Of a stretch of DNA of 64,000 bases, positions 1 through 9,265 are shown piece after piece (the first letter of the stretch is position 1; each line of letters starts with the position of its first letter). The position numbers were made by a program, and so were the translations under genes. The DNA comes from Teredinibacter haidensis (GTDB lineage Bacteria > Pseudomonadota > Gammaproteobacteria > Pseudomonadales > Cellvibrionaceae). The notes below the pieces were generated by a model. That model saw only the letters and a list, made by a program, of their open reading frames with translations. It did no database searches and was not told where the DNA came from. The stretch is from positions 3,607,001-3,671,000 of the forward strand of contig NZ_CP060084.1 in the NCBI RefSeq assembly GCF_014211975.1, in the 5' to 3' direction.

Positions 1-231
1 ATCTGGGTCGGCCGCCGCCATCTCGTGGAGAGAATCGCCCATACCAAACCCCACCTCTACTACCAGCGGAGCTTCGCGTTCAAAAATTTCGGCAGGACTA
101 ATTTCGCCATCAAACAAGCTCAAACCGTATACCGGCCACCACTGATCAAACGCGTTTTTCTGTCCATCAGTCATACGACCACCGCGAATCACATAGCTGC
201 GAATCGTCTTCTTCTTGTACTCAGGTTTCAT
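1..231 (-). CDS. trmB: tRNA (guanine-N7-)-methyltransferase, partial
   Basis: N-terminal 77 residues of TrmB, which methylates G46 of tRNA using SAM in the cytoplasm. The visible part starts MKPEYKKKTIRSYVIRGGRM and reaches the SAM-binding motif VVEVGFGMGDSLHEMA, both typical of the family; the rest lies left of the window. The ATG overlaps the TGA of the upstream DUF423 gene (TGATG), so the two are translationally coupled in one minus-strand operon. Identification is by motif recognition and is firm; completeness cannot be judged. Confidence 0.93.
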   Translation of the reverse strand, partial: MKPEYKKKTIRSYVIRGGRMTDGQKNAFDQWWPVYGLSLFDGEISPAEIFEREAPLVVEVGFGMGDSLHEMAAADPD

Positions 232-617
232 CAACTCTTAACTCTCAATACCGCAACGCAGAGCGCGCCCCAGCCAAAAATAAACATCAAACCACCCAGC
301 GGCGTAATCGGCCCCAGCCAGCGTGGACCGCCCAGCGCCAAACCATATAGGCTTCCACTGAAAAACAAAATACCCGCTACAAATAGACCGCTGGCAATGG
401 ACAACCAATAGCTCGATACTCCTTGCACGAACAACAGCGCCACAACGAGTAGAGCAAAGGTGTGGTAAAAATGATACTGCACACCTGTTTGCCAAGCCGC
501 GAGCATAGTATCAGAAATACTGCCCTTCAGGCCGTGAGCACCGAAGGCTCCAAGAATTACGGCAAGCCCCCCATTTGCGGCGGCGATAATCAGGATTAGT
601 TTTGCGGTTGGACTCAT
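231..617 (-). CDS. DUF423 family inner-membrane protein
   Basis: A 128-residue protein with four hydrophobic segments (about 8-27, 45-66, 70-92, 98-122) and the family signature GAFGAHGLK near residue 24. This matches the YgdD/TMEM256-like DUF423 family, small membrane proteins of unknown function. Length is normal for the family. It precedes trmB with a one-base overlap. No biochemical role can be inferred from the sequence. Confidence 0.88.
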   Translation of the reverse strand: MSPTAKLILIIAAANGGLAVILGAFGAHGLKGSISDTMLAAWQTGVQYHFYHTFALLVVALLFVQGVSSYWLSIASGLFVAGILFFSGSLYGLALGGPRWLGPITPLGGLMFIFGWGALCVAVLRVKS

Positions 618-757
618 ACTTGTCTCTCTATGCTTAAACCTATAACTGTTTTACGCCTAACGTAGCGACTCACTCTAATTCACGAAGATCTCTTAGCCAA
701 CCGCTTGCTATTACCGCACCCTTGACTCCGCCGCTAATACCGACCCAATCCCTGAGC

Positions 758-790
758 ATAAAAAAAGCCGCTTATTTGCGGCTTTTTGTT
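758..790 (-). terminator. Rho-independent terminator after rpoH
   Basis: AAAAAAGCCGC, a short TTATTT loop, then GCGGCTTTTT. The hairpin has A- and T-runs on both sides, so it can act in both directions. It sits 28 bases past the rpoH stop and most likely ends the rpoH transcript; no convergent gene is visible on the other side. Confidence 0.85.
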
Positions 791-817
791 CTCATTTGAG
801 AAATACAAACAGCTTGA

Positions 818-1672
818 TCAGGCCTCAATGGAAACACGCATTTTTTTCATTGCATTTTTTTCCAGCTGTCGAATGCGCTCTGCGGATACCCCGTATTTCT
901 CGGCCAGTTCATGCAGTGTCGCCTTGCTTTCACTCAGCCAGCGCTGCTGTAGGATATCGCGGCTGCGATCATCTAGAACGTCCAACGCCTGCTCCAAGCC
1001 CGCAACACTGTTTTCAGTCCAGTCGGCCTTTTCCAGTAACATGGAAGGATCGTAGCGACGGTCTTCCAGATAGTTGGCCGGTGCATGGTAAGCTGTTTCG
1101 TCGTCTTCATCGGCGCCCGCATCAAAAGCGGCGTCGAAAGCGGACAGACGGGTTTCCATCTCGCGAACGTTTTTTACGTCCACATTCAAATCTTCGGCAA
1201 CCAGCTTCGCTTCATTGTTGGTCAACCACGCCAAGCGCTTTTTCTGGCCACGCAGGTTGAAAAACAGCTTGCGCTGAGCCTTGGTAGTGGCAACTTTCAC
1301 AATACGCCAGTTGCGCAGAATAAATTCGTGGATTTCAGCTTTAATCCAGTGAACGGCAAAGCTCACCAAACGCACACCTTTTTCCGGGTTAAAGCGTTTT
1401 ACCGCTTTCATCAAACCGACGTTGCCTTCCTGGATCAAGTCACCCTGCTGCAAGCCGTAGCCAGCATAGGATTTAGCTATATGAACCACAAAACGCAAAT
1501 GCGCCAAGACCATACGGCGCGCGGCCTCCAGATCTTCACGGTAGTATAAGTCTTCAGCCAGCTGCTTCTCTTCTTCGGCAGTCAGCACAGAGAAACGGTT
1601 CACGGCCTGCATGTAGGCATTCAGGTTTTGACCCGGAGCCAACACTTCAACAGTCTGTAAACTTCTGCCCAT
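818..1672 (-). CDS. rpoH: RNA polymerase sigma-32 (heat shock) factor
   Basis: Directs RNA polymerase to heat-shock promoters. Region 2 holds GDLIQEGNVGLMKAVKRF and the RpoH box QRKLFFNLR is present, which separates it from RpoD/RpoS. The region 4 helix-turn-helix (YGVSAERIRQLEKNAMKKM) ends the protein. I place the start at 1672 (MGRSLQ), 284 residues, because GGAGGA lies seven bases upstream. A TTG-initiated extension to 1687 is possible but would overlap that ribosome binding site. ftsXEY lie upstream in the same direction, as in Pseudomonas. Confidence 0.96.
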   Translation of the reverse strand: MGRSLQTVEVLAPGQNLNAYMQAVNRFSVLTAEEEKQLAEDLYYREDLEAARRMVLAHLRFVVHIAKSYAGYGLQQGDLIQEGNVGLMKAVKRFNPEKGVRLVSFAVHWIKAEIHEFILRNWRIVKVATTKAQRKLFFNLRGQKKRLAWLTNNEAKLVAEDLNVDVKNVREMETRLSAFDAAFDAGADEDDETAYHAPANYLEDRRYDPSMLLEKADWTENSVAGLEQALDVLDDRSRDILQQRWLSESKATLHELAEKYGVSAERIRQLEKNAMKKMRVSIEA

Positions 1673-1936
1673 TCGGCAATCCTCCAATGTTTTCTTTTAA
1701 GCAAACCCAACGTAAAAAAGGTTCAGCAGTTGGGCAATATTAGGTTGTAAATAAAAATTTACAAGGACTTCGACTAAAATTCGCTACTAGAGTTCCCATT
1801 TACTATGGCTATCGTCAGGGTAAAGCACCACTTTGGATAGCGAGTCGCCAACAGTATATTGCCTGCCCGGGCCACTAATCGCTATAGTCTGCGATGCCAC
1901 CAGCAACCTCCGCCAGCCGTCGATCCCGCCATTTAC

Positions 1937-2902
1937 CTAAGGCTCAATTTGAGCCAAATGGCGACCCACCGCCAGCCAGGCACCCAACCAGCCGAGCAAG
2001 GTACCTATTCCCAACAATTGTAAACAACCTTTAAACCCCAGAGCCTGTAACTCAAAATCACTTTGGTAAAGCAACGCCAGTTTGACGACCGTACCTTCGA
2101 TTATCCAGAAGCCCGCGACAACGATGAGAGCGGCCAGCAAGCCACCGATAAAACCGTACCAACCACCGCTATAGATAAAGGGCCTGCGAACAAAGCCATC
2201 GCTGCCGCCCACCAGCTTGGATACAACAATCTCATCGCGACGGTTTTCGATCGCCAAACGAATAGTATTTCCCACGGCCAGCAGGACACCAAGCCCCAGC
2301 AACCCCGCCAGAGCCGCGACTATTTTCTTGCCCAGCACCATAAGCTCGCGCAGGCGCCGCACCCACTCCATATCCATAGACACTTCATCGACAATGGCTT
2401 CGCTGGCGATCTTCTCCCCCAGTGATTGCAGTGCCGCTGCCTCTGTGGCAGCGAAGGTTGGGGTCACGACCAGCGTCGCGGGCAGGGGATTGTCGTCCAG
2501 AGCCTCCAACGCTTCACCAAACCCAGACATCCGCTGAAAATCAGCCTTCACCTGCTCCGCAGATAAATACTGAACAGCATTCACCTCAGCCATTCGCTCA
2601 AGGCGCTTGATCAACTGCTCGATAGCCGTTTCCCGAGCGCGTAAATTCAAATACACCGAAATTTTTGGGCTGGCATCCCAGTTATCACCTAATTGCTGGA
2701 TATTGCCCAGGGCAACCAGCAGGGTTGCGGGGAGTGCCAACGCGATGGCGACCACCAAGGCCGTCATCAGTGTTTGTCCTGGAGTACTTAGAAGGCGAGC
2801 CAGACTACCTAAGAAGGACGCACGATGATGCCCCCAGTAACTGCGGGCTTTATCCCCCAGGCTAGTTTTGCTTTGGATCGCTCCGTTATCAATTCGGGCC
2901 AT
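1937..2902 (-). CDS. ftsX: Cell-division protein FtsX
   Basis: Membrane partner of FtsE. The FtsEX complex at the septum regulates peptidoglycan hydrolases during division. The 321-residue protein has a cytoplasmic N-terminus, a first membrane helix near residues 45-68, a periplasmic domain, and three C-terminal helices (about 195-215, 245-270, 290-315). This is the FtsX/MacB-type permease layout. Its ATG overlaps the ftsE stop (TAATG), indicating translational coupling. Gene order ftsY-ftsE-ftsX-rpoH is the conserved gammaproteobacterial one. Confidence 0.95.
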   Translation of the reverse strand: MARIDNGAIQSKTSLGDKARSYWGHHRASFLGSLARLLSTPGQTLMTALVVAIALALPATLLVALGNIQQLGDNWDASPKISVYLNLRARETAIEQLIKRLERMAEVNAVQYLSAEQVKADFQRMSGFGEALEALDDNPLPATLVVTPTFAATEAAALQSLGEKIASEAIVDEVSMDMEWVRRLRELMVLGKKIVAALAGLLGLGVLLAVGNTIRLAIENRRDEIVVSKLVGGSDGFVRRPFIYSGGWYGFIGGLLAALIVVAGFWIIEGTVVKLALLYQSDFELQALGFKGCLQLLGIGTLLGWLGAWLAVGRHLAQIEP

Positions 2903-3585
2903 TAGCGCTCGCCTCGCGGAGCCAGTAGACCGTCGTGAATCAGCTGCCCTTTGTCGAGCGTTAGTACCCGGTAATTCAGCCGCTCGATAAGCGCGATATC
3001 GTGACTGGCGATCATAACCGTTACACCAAAGTGATTAAACTGGCGGAACAAGTTCATAATTTCGGCGGAGAGTTCGGGATCCAGGTTACCGGTAGGCTCG
3101 TCGGCCAAGAGCAACGAAGGCTTATTGACGACTGCGCGCGCGATACCCACTCGCTGCTGCTCCCCCCCGGAAAGGGTAATGGGATTGAGTTTTTCTTTAT
3201 CCAGCAGGCCTACCTTATCGAGCGCGGCACGAACCCTGCGGCCCACCTCTCTGGATTGATGGCCGGCGATATGCAGCGGCAGAGCCACGTTTTCAAATAC
3301 ATTGCGATCGAATAATAACTGATGATTTTGAAAAACCACCCCCACCTGACGGCGGTGGGAGGGAATCTGACCACGGCGCATTCGGTTGAGGTTGCGACCG
3401 GCGATAATCACCTGGCCGGTGGTAGCGCGCTCCATCAGCATAATCAGTTTCATCAAGGTACTTTTACCCGCACCCGAATGACCGGTAAGAAATACCATTT
3501 CCCCTTCATCAATATCGAAGGAGAGGTTGGCGAGGGCCTGATAACCGCTTTCGTAGCGTTTGCTGACGTTGCTGAAATTGATCAC
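2902..3585 (-). CDS. ftsE: Cell-division ATP-binding protein FtsE
   Basis: ABC ATPase that powers FtsEX. Visible motifs are Walker A GHSGAGKST (about 35-43), the ABC signature LSGGEQQR (about 138) and Walker B LLLADEPTGNLD (about 158). The 227-residue length is standard. It lies between ftsY and ftsX in one operon, with about 80 bases to ftsY and an overlap with ftsX. Confidence 0.96.
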   Translation of the reverse strand: MINFSNVSKRYESGYQALANLSFDIDEGEMVFLTGHSGAGKSTLMKLIMLMERATTGQVIIAGRNLNRMRRGQIPSHRRQVGVVFQNHQLLFDRNVFENVALPLHIAGHQSREVGRRVRAALDKVGLLDKEKLNPITLSGGEQQRVGIARAVVNKPSLLLADEPTGNLDPELSAEIMNLFRQFNHFGVTVMIASHDIALIERLNYRVLTLDKGQLIHDGLLAPRGER

Positions 3586-3665
3586 GTTGCTATGTTTTTT
3601 ATGTATTCGTGATAATAAAGGTCTTTGCTGGGGTTCGCTTCGCGCTCCCCAAACAACAGACTAAC

Positions 3666-4685
3666 CTATGCTTTTTCCCCAAACAGGGCTTCAATAAAAC
3701 TCTTCGCATCAAATGGCTGCAAGTCATCGATACCCTCCCCAACGCCAATAAAGCGCACCGGTATCTGATGTTTTTTACTGAGGGCAAAAATAATACCGCC
3801 CTTAGCGGTACCGTCGAGCTTGGTCAGGGCAATACCGGTCACGCCGGATACCTCTCGAAACTGGTCGGTCTGACTGACGGCGTTCTGGCCGGTTCCGGCA
3901 TCCAGCACCAACAATACTTCGTGCGGGGCCGTGGCGTCCAGTTTGCCCATCACACGCTTCACCTTGGACAGCTCGTCCATCAGGTTGCTCTTGTTGTGCA
4001 AGCGTCCGGCGGTATCGGCAATAACCACATCAACATCCCGCGATTGCGCCGATTGCACCGCATCGAAAATAACCGAGGCGCTGTCGGCACCTGTATGCTG
4101 CGCCACCACAGGCACTTGATTGCGCTCGCCCCATACCTGCAACTGCTCAACCGCTGCGGCGCGGAATGTATCCCCTGCCGCCAGCATGACAGACTGGCCT
4201 TCCCCCTGCAGACGTTTGGCAAGCTTGCCGATAGTCGTGGTTTTACCCACACCATTCACACCCACAACCAGAATCACATAAGGTTTTTTTTGCTTGTCGA
4301 TAACCAACGGCGCTTCAACCTGCTGCAAAAGCTCGTTTAGAGAACTTTTCAACACATCAAACAGCGCTTCCGAATCGGCCAGCTGCTTGCGCGCCACGCG
4401 ATTGGTAAGGTCGTCAATAATATCAGTTGTCGCTTCCACACCCACATCGGCCATCAGCAAGAGGGTTTCAATCTCTTCCAGCAGCTCATCGTCAATAGTT
4501 TTCTTGCCCATCAACAAGTGGGCCAGACCATCGGAAAATTGGCTGCTGGTACGCGATAGACCGCGTTTTATGCGCGCGAACAAACCAAGCTTTTCCTGTG
4601 GCTGCTCAACCGCAGAGGTAGTTTCGGTAGTGGACGGAGAAGTATCGCCGGTATCAGAGTTGCTTTTTTTACGCTTAAAAAACAT
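3666..4685 (-). CDS. ftsY: Signal recognition particle receptor FtsY
   Basis: SRP-receptor GTPase that docks ribosome-SRP complexes at the inner membrane. A short, low-complexity Ser/Thr/Glu-rich N-terminus (about 1-35) precedes the NG domain with GVNGVGKTTTIGKLA (P-loop), DTAGR and TKLDGTAKGG. At 339 residues it is compact; the acidic A domain is shorter than the E. coli one. It is the first gene of the ftsY-ftsE-ftsX block and is divergent from rsmD. Confidence 0.96.
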   Translation of the reverse strand: MFFKRKKSNSDTGDTSPSTTETTSAVEQPQEKLGLFARIKRGLSRTSSQFSDGLAHLLMGKKTIDDELLEEIETLLLMADVGVEATTDIIDDLTNRVARKQLADSEALFDVLKSSLNELLQQVEAPLVIDKQKKPYVILVVGVNGVGKTTTIGKLAKRLQGEGQSVMLAAGDTFRAAAVEQLQVWGERNQVPVVAQHTGADSASVIFDAVQSAQSRDVDVVIADTAGRLHNKSNLMDELSKVKRVMGKLDATAPHEVLLVLDAGTGQNAVSQTDQFREVSGVTGIALTKLDGTAKGGIIFALSKKHQIPVRFIGVGEGIDDLQPFDAKSFIEALFGEKA

Positions 4686-4737
4686 TATTGCCTGTTTATT
4701 GGATTGCTAGATTTCACTGACGAACATCCTACCATTA

Positions 4738-5337
4738 TTGGAGCCGATTCTTTTGCCCCCCAAAAAGAAAAATGCACAAAAAGAACTAAATTCCACCATC
4801 CGGATTATCGCCGGCCAGTGGCGTGGTCGAAAACTGACCGTGACCAATGCTGAGGGCCTGCGCCCCACCGGTGACCGTGTTCGCGAAACGCTGTTTAACT
4901 GGCTCATGCCGCACACCGCTGGCAGCCGCTGCCTAGATCTTTATGCCGGCACTGGCGCACTGGGGCTTGAAGCGCTATCCCGGGGGGCCTCATTTGTACA
5001 ATTTGCCGAATACAACAGCGCTGCTGCCCAACAATTAAACCGTAACCTGCAAACATTACAGTGTAGCGATGCTCAGGTGTATACGGGAGATGCCCAAAAA
5101 CTACTGGAAAGTGGTGGCGAGCCCTACGATATTATTTTTATCGACCCCCCTTTTTCCCAGAACCTGTGGCTGCACTCTCTGGAACTGCTGGTACAGAAGG
5201 GCTTTCTCCACCGTGATACCCTGGTATACATCGAACACCCCAAGTCCCAAACCCTGGCTTTCGCGCCTCAGTGGCAATGTCATCGGGAAAAAACCGCAGG
5301 TGATGTATGCTACGCCCTGCATCAATTTCTTTGTTAA
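4738..5337 (+). CDS. rsmD: 16S rRNA (guanine966-N2)-methyltransferase
   Basis: Methylates G966 of 16S rRNA using SAM. Family marks are IRIIAGQWRGRKL near the N-terminus, the SAM motif LDLYAGTGALGLEALSRGA (about 66-84) and the catalytic DPPF tetrad (about 138). The start used is TTG at 4738. No ATG exists upstream of the conserved region, and a second TTG at 4753 is also possible. The gene is divergent from ftsY and followed by coaD after 51 bases. Confidence 0.92.
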   Translation: MEPILLPPKKKNAQKELNSTIRIIAGQWRGRKLTVTNAEGLRPTGDRVRETLFNWLMPHTAGSRCLDLYAGTGALGLEALSRGASFVQFAEYNSAAAQQLNRNLQTLQCSDAQVYTGDAQKLLESGGEPYDIIFIDPPFSQNLWLHSLELLVQKGFLHRDTLVYIEHPKSQTLAFAPQWQCHREKTAGDVCYALHQFLC

Positions 5338-5388
5338 CGAACTTCAGGCTAGAATATGCGCCCAAATCCGACTCAATCGAGTAATGTT

Positions 5389-5877
5389 ATGAAGCGAGTT
5401 GTCTACCCCGGCACCTTCGACCCCATCACCAATGGTCATATCGATCTGTTGCACCGGGCCGCCAAGCTATTTGACTCCGTGGTCATTGCCGTGGCCTCAA
5501 GCCCCCGCAAACAGCCACTGTTCACACTTGAAGAACGCGTCTCCATGGCGGCGGAAGTCCTGCAGGATCTGGATAATATCGAAATCTGTGGTTTTGATTG
5601 CCTGCTGAAAGATCTGGTTGAAGAGAAAAAGGCTTACGGCGTTGTTCGTGGTCTTCGTGCGGTCTCAGATTTTGAATACGAATTCCAGCTCGCAAATATG
5701 AACCGAGCCCTGGCGCCCTCCATGGAAAGCCTGTTTTTAACCCCGGCGGAGCACCTCTCCTATATCTCCTCTTCTCTGGTAAAGGAAATCGCCTCGCTCG
5801 GTGGCGACGTCAGCAAGTTTGTCCCCTCTCTGGTTAAAGATGCCCTGCAGGAAAAGTACTGCACTCAGGGCAAGTAA
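5389..5877 (+). CDS. coaD: Phosphopantetheine adenylyltransferase
   Basis: Transfers AMP from ATP to 4'-phosphopantetheine, the penultimate step of coenzyme A synthesis. It opens MKRVVYPGTFDPITNGH with the nucleotidyltransferase TNGH motif, and the C-terminal ISSSLVKEIASLGGDVSKFVP is typical. I chose ATG 5389 (162 residues) because it matches the family N-terminus; an in-frame extension to 5356 adds residues unlike the family. Probably co-transcribed with rsmD. Confidence 0.95.
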   Translation: MKRVVYPGTFDPITNGHIDLLHRAAKLFDSVVIAVASSPRKQPLFTLEERVSMAAEVLQDLDNIEICGFDCLLKDLVEEKKAYGVVRGLRAVSDFEYEFQLANMNRALAPSMESLFLTPAEHLSYISSSLVKEIASLGGDVSKFVPSLVKDALQEKYCTQGK

Positions 5878-6017
5878 ACGTTTTTCGCGCCAACCCAAAT
5901 AAATCTGTCTAAGTCGCCCCTACTATTGGGGCGCTACTCTTCGCTACCCACTGCTAAACTTAAATCACACTCTTATTGTGACAGCCATCGCTGTCCATTG
6001 ACCTTTAGCGACCAACA

Positions 6018-8906
6018 GTGAAACTCCGAGCAATAGCCCCCGGCGAAATCGAACAGGGATTAGACCGTCAAAACCTCAACCGCATTAATCAGCGGTTTAG
6101 TGCCATTAATACCGACAGACTGCAACGTCTGCGCGGCGCTCTGGGTGATCGCCAACGACCCGTGGTGGACGCCCTGCCGCTCCTGTTTCACACCAATCAT
6201 CCGATGATGCCCGGTTTTGTCGCGCGCGAAACCCCCTCACGACTATGCCGCTTTAAGCTCAGCAAGGCGGACATCAGCCTTGGTAGAAGTATCGCCCGCA
6301 GCTTTACACCCAATGTGGATATTACCCACGAGGAAGAAATCTACGGCATTTACATTATGGGTAGCGTAGGGACCATCGCTCAAAGCGAAAAAAGTGACTT
6401 GGATATCTGGCTGTGTGTAAAGCCCGGCCTGAGTAAAAAAGCCCTAGAACTCCTCGATTTGAAGTGCAAACGCATATCCGATTGGGCAATGAAATTTCGA
6501 CTGGAAGCCCATTTCTTTTTAATGGATCACCAAGCCTTTAAACAGGGCCATATCTCCACCCTGGACGAAGAATCCAGCGGTAGCGCCCAGCGCCTGCTGT
6601 TGCTCGATGAGTTTTATCGCACCGCGATCCATATTGCCGGGCGCAAACCGCTGTGGTGGTTTGTTCCCGAAACCCAAGAAAACGAATACCACAGCTACAC
6701 CGCAACCTTGATTACGAAACGCTTTATCAGCCAGGAAAGCGTTCTGGATTTTGGTGGTATCGCGACGATCCCCGACGGCGAATTTGTCGGTGCCGGTATC
6801 TGGCAGCTCTACAAAGCCATCGAATCACCCTATAAATCGGTTCTCAAACTGTTGCTACTGGAAGCCTATATCGCACAGCACCCTCGTATTCAGCCCCTCG
6901 CGCTGGATTTCAAAAACAGTGTTTACACAGGCGAACTCAATATCGATTTTCTCGACAGTTACGTGATGATCTACCGACATATCGAACGTTACCTGAGAGC
7001 AAATAATCAAACCAAACGTTTAGAGCTGGCGAGGCGCTGCTTCTACTTTAAAGTCAACAAGCCCCTCTCGAAACCACCGCGCTCGCGCGAAAAATCCTGG
7101 CAGCGACGGATGCTCGAACAACTCACTCAAGAATGGGGCTGGAGCAAACGCCAAATAGAAGTACTCGACCAACGAGCCAAATGGAAAGCCCCGGAAGTGG
7201 CTGAAGAGCGCGCGCTTTTGGTCAACGAGCTAAACCACAGCTATCACGTTATTCAGGCGTTCGGCAGCGAAACAGGTGCAGTACGCGCGATCTCAACAGA
7301 AGAGATAACGATTCTCGGGCGCAAGCTACAGGCAGCTTTTGAGCGTAAACCGGGAAAAATTGAGTGGATCAACCCCGGCATATCCGAAGACCTCAGTGAA
7401 ACCATTATTGCCCTCACAGAACATTTTGATGAGGAAGCCAAACTCCAGGCGTGGACCGCCTATGCTCGCAAAACCGGCCCATCCAACGGTGGCGAAAGCG
7501 GCGCAATAAAATCCGCCCTCAGCTTGGTCGAGCTTGTTATGTGGTGCTACTTCAACGGCGTCATTCTACCTTCCACCTCTTTCGATATTCAGCGCGCGCC
7601 CTCCATAAACGAATTCAGTTTGCGCAAGTTAATCAACCAACTGGAACACTGGCTACCACTGCCTCTTGCGCCCCAGGGCCACGACAGTTTTAAGCACGTT
7701 GCCAGCCCCACGAGCGTCCTTCTGTTGCTAAATGTAGGCAAATCACCCACGCCCCATTTAGATGAAATGGGCATTCAACGGCTAAGCAATCAAACCGACG
7801 CTCTGCGCTACAGTGGCTTTGAAGAAAACCTAGTGGCCTCCGTTGACATGGTGACGCGCAATAGCTGGAATGAAATCGACACCCGCCGCTTTGACTCCCA
7901 ACGCGCACTGCTGGATTGCCTACAGGATTTCCTGCAACTGTGTCTGCCCAGCACACACCATAAACCACCTCAACTCTCGGTGGCCTGTGTCAGCAGCATC
8001 CATGCTGCCACCATTACCCGCCGTGTCGAACGCTGGTTTACAGAAATATTGCGCTGCTACTACTCCGGTCGTTACCCTTCAACCACCCGATATCTGTTTG
8101 AAATGGCAGGAACTTACTTCAGCCTGCAATTTAAAGGGCCTCGCTTACTGGTACGCGAGCACGCCAACGAAAATATGCTGGTTGATTATCTGGCTGAGGA
8201 ACAGCTCTCCATCAGCCCGATTATGATCGACAGCCGCGCATTGCTTAATCACCCCTTGCGTGCCATTGCCGATACCATTTCCGGCAGCTCCGGTGGCCGC
8301 AGCTGGTCCGGCGCCATCTACGTATTTTTTCGGCGCTTTGATATTGGAATGGAAACCTATGTGGTCGATGAAATGGGCGTTGTCCTGCATCGCCTCTACC
8401 GCGGCAGCGGCCAGCACGCCCCTCTAAAACCCCTGCACCATTTCCTTCGAGCCATTATTAATCGACAGACCCGTATCAATCAGGAATTGCTATACGATTT
8501 CGGTATCTTCCCTATGCATTTTTACGAACTAAGCAAAGTGGGCAACCAGTTTCAAACACAGCCCAAGCGCGTTTCCCAGGAGATGTCAGCAAAGGCCAAG
8601 TTCGATGTAAAAGCCGTGGCTCAACCCGGTAGTGATAGCACGATGGAGTTCAACTTCTACTGTGAAGACCAGGAATTTCTCGGCCGCAAATTTGGCGACC
8701 AGCTCTACTTGGTTGTCGCCCAGCACATAGTGAAACTTCGTTCAACCCAGGGTCATTACCCGGTCTACCTCACAGATCTCGACCTCAGCCTGTGTGCTAA
8801 ACAGCTCTCCGAAAACGCTAAGCTCTCCAGCAGTCACTACCTGAAAATTAAAGGTCAGCTCGAATTCAAGCTGAATCAGGCGATTGGTATCCTACAGAAA
8901 GCCTAG
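6018..8906 (+). CDS. cyaA: Class I adenylate cyclase
   Basis: Makes cAMP from ATP for CRP-dependent regulation. The 962-residue length and the N-terminal catalytic motif GSVGTIAQSEKSDLDIW (Gly115 to Trp131, with Asp127 and Asp129) identify the enterobacterial class I family. The C-terminal half is the regulatory region, and most of the family's length is present without interruption. The start codon is GTG with no clear Shine-Dalgarno sequence, so the exact N-terminus is less certain. It stands alone between coaD and the lysA operon. Confidence 0.95.
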   Translation: MKLRAIAPGEIEQGLDRQNLNRINQRFSAINTDRLQRLRGALGDRQRPVVDALPLLFHTNHPMMPGFVARETPSRLCRFKLSKADISLGRSIARSFTPNVDITHEEEIYGIYIMGSVGTIAQSEKSDLDIWLCVKPGLSKKALELLDLKCKRISDWAMKFRLEAHFFLMDHQAFKQGHISTLDEESSGSAQRLLLLDEFYRTAIHIAGRKPLWWFVPETQENEYHSYTATLITKRFISQESVLDFGGIATIPDGEFVGAGIWQLYKAIESPYKSVLKLLLLEAYIAQHPRIQPLALDFKNSVYTGELNIDFLDSYVMIYRHIERYLRANNQTKRLELARRCFYFKVNKPLSKPPRSREKSWQRRMLEQLTQEWGWSKRQIEVLDQRAKWKAPEVAEERALLVNELNHSYHVIQAFGSETGAVRAISTEEITILGRKLQAAFERKPGKIEWINPGISEDLSETIIALTEHFDEEAKLQAWTAYARKTGPSNGGESGAIKSALSLVELVMWCYFNGVILPSTSFDIQRAPSINEFSLRKLINQLEHWLPLPLAPQGHDSFKHVASPTSVLLLLNVGKSPTPHLDEMGIQRLSNQTDALRYSGFEENLVASVDMVTRNSWNEIDTRRFDSQRALLDCLQDFLQLCLPSTHHKPPQLSVACVSSIHAATITRRVERWFTEILRCYYSGRYPSTTRYLFEMAGTYFSLQFKGPRLLVREHANENMLVDYLAEEQLSISPIMIDSRALLNHPLRAIADTISGSSGGRSWSGAIYVFFRRFDIGMETYVVDEMGVVLHRLYRGSGQHAPLKPLHHFLRAIINRQTRINQELLYDFGIFPMHFYELSKVGNQFQTQPKRVSQEMSAKAKFDVKAVAQPGSDSTMEFNFYCEDQEFLGRKFGDQLYLVVAQHIVKLRSTQGHYPVYLTDLDLSLCAKQLSENAKLSSSHYLKIKGQLEFKLNQAIGILQKA

Positions 8907-9084
8907 ACCCCAATTCCGCCAGGCCTCTTTGCGCCACCCTGGTTTTTCGCCGCCCCTTGAGCCTTACAAGTCCCCGCAAGGGTTATGCAAGGCTGTGCGA
9001 AAGGTTATACTCCGGCCTTTTATATTTGGGATTGGCGGCAAGGGTTCCTGAACCATCGCCCGCCAACGAGTAAAAGGTTTGGTT

Positions 9085-9252
9085 ATGGCGTATATGTTCA
9101 GCCGGATTATTTCCCGCAAGTCTGCCTTTAAACTGACGTTGCTCAGCATGCTGCTGTTAAGTGCGACTGGCTGTGGTCAGAAGGGGCCCCTAAAATTGCC
9201 CGCACCCGACAGCGAGCCCGCTCAAGAATCCGCTCAAGCCCTATTGAATTAG
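9085..9252 (+). CDS. lptM: LptM (YifL)-like small lipoprotein
   Basis: A 55-residue lipoprotein with a basic start, a hydrophobic stretch and the lipobox LSATGC. The mature protein begins CGQKGPL, the hallmark of the LptM/YifL family, which assists LptD maturation in the outer membrane. It lies 13 bases before lysA, the usual position of this gene. Too short for many gene finders, but motif and context agree. Confidence 0.88.
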   Translation: MAYMFSRIISRKSAFKLTLLSMLLLSATGCGQKGPLKLPAPDSEPAQESAQALLN

Positions 9253-9265
9253 AGATAGCCACTAT

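Noticed and set aside
5950..5995. TCACA..TTGTGA before cyaA as a CRP site
   Set aside because: The half-sites are in inverted order relative to the TGTGA-N6-TCACA consensus.
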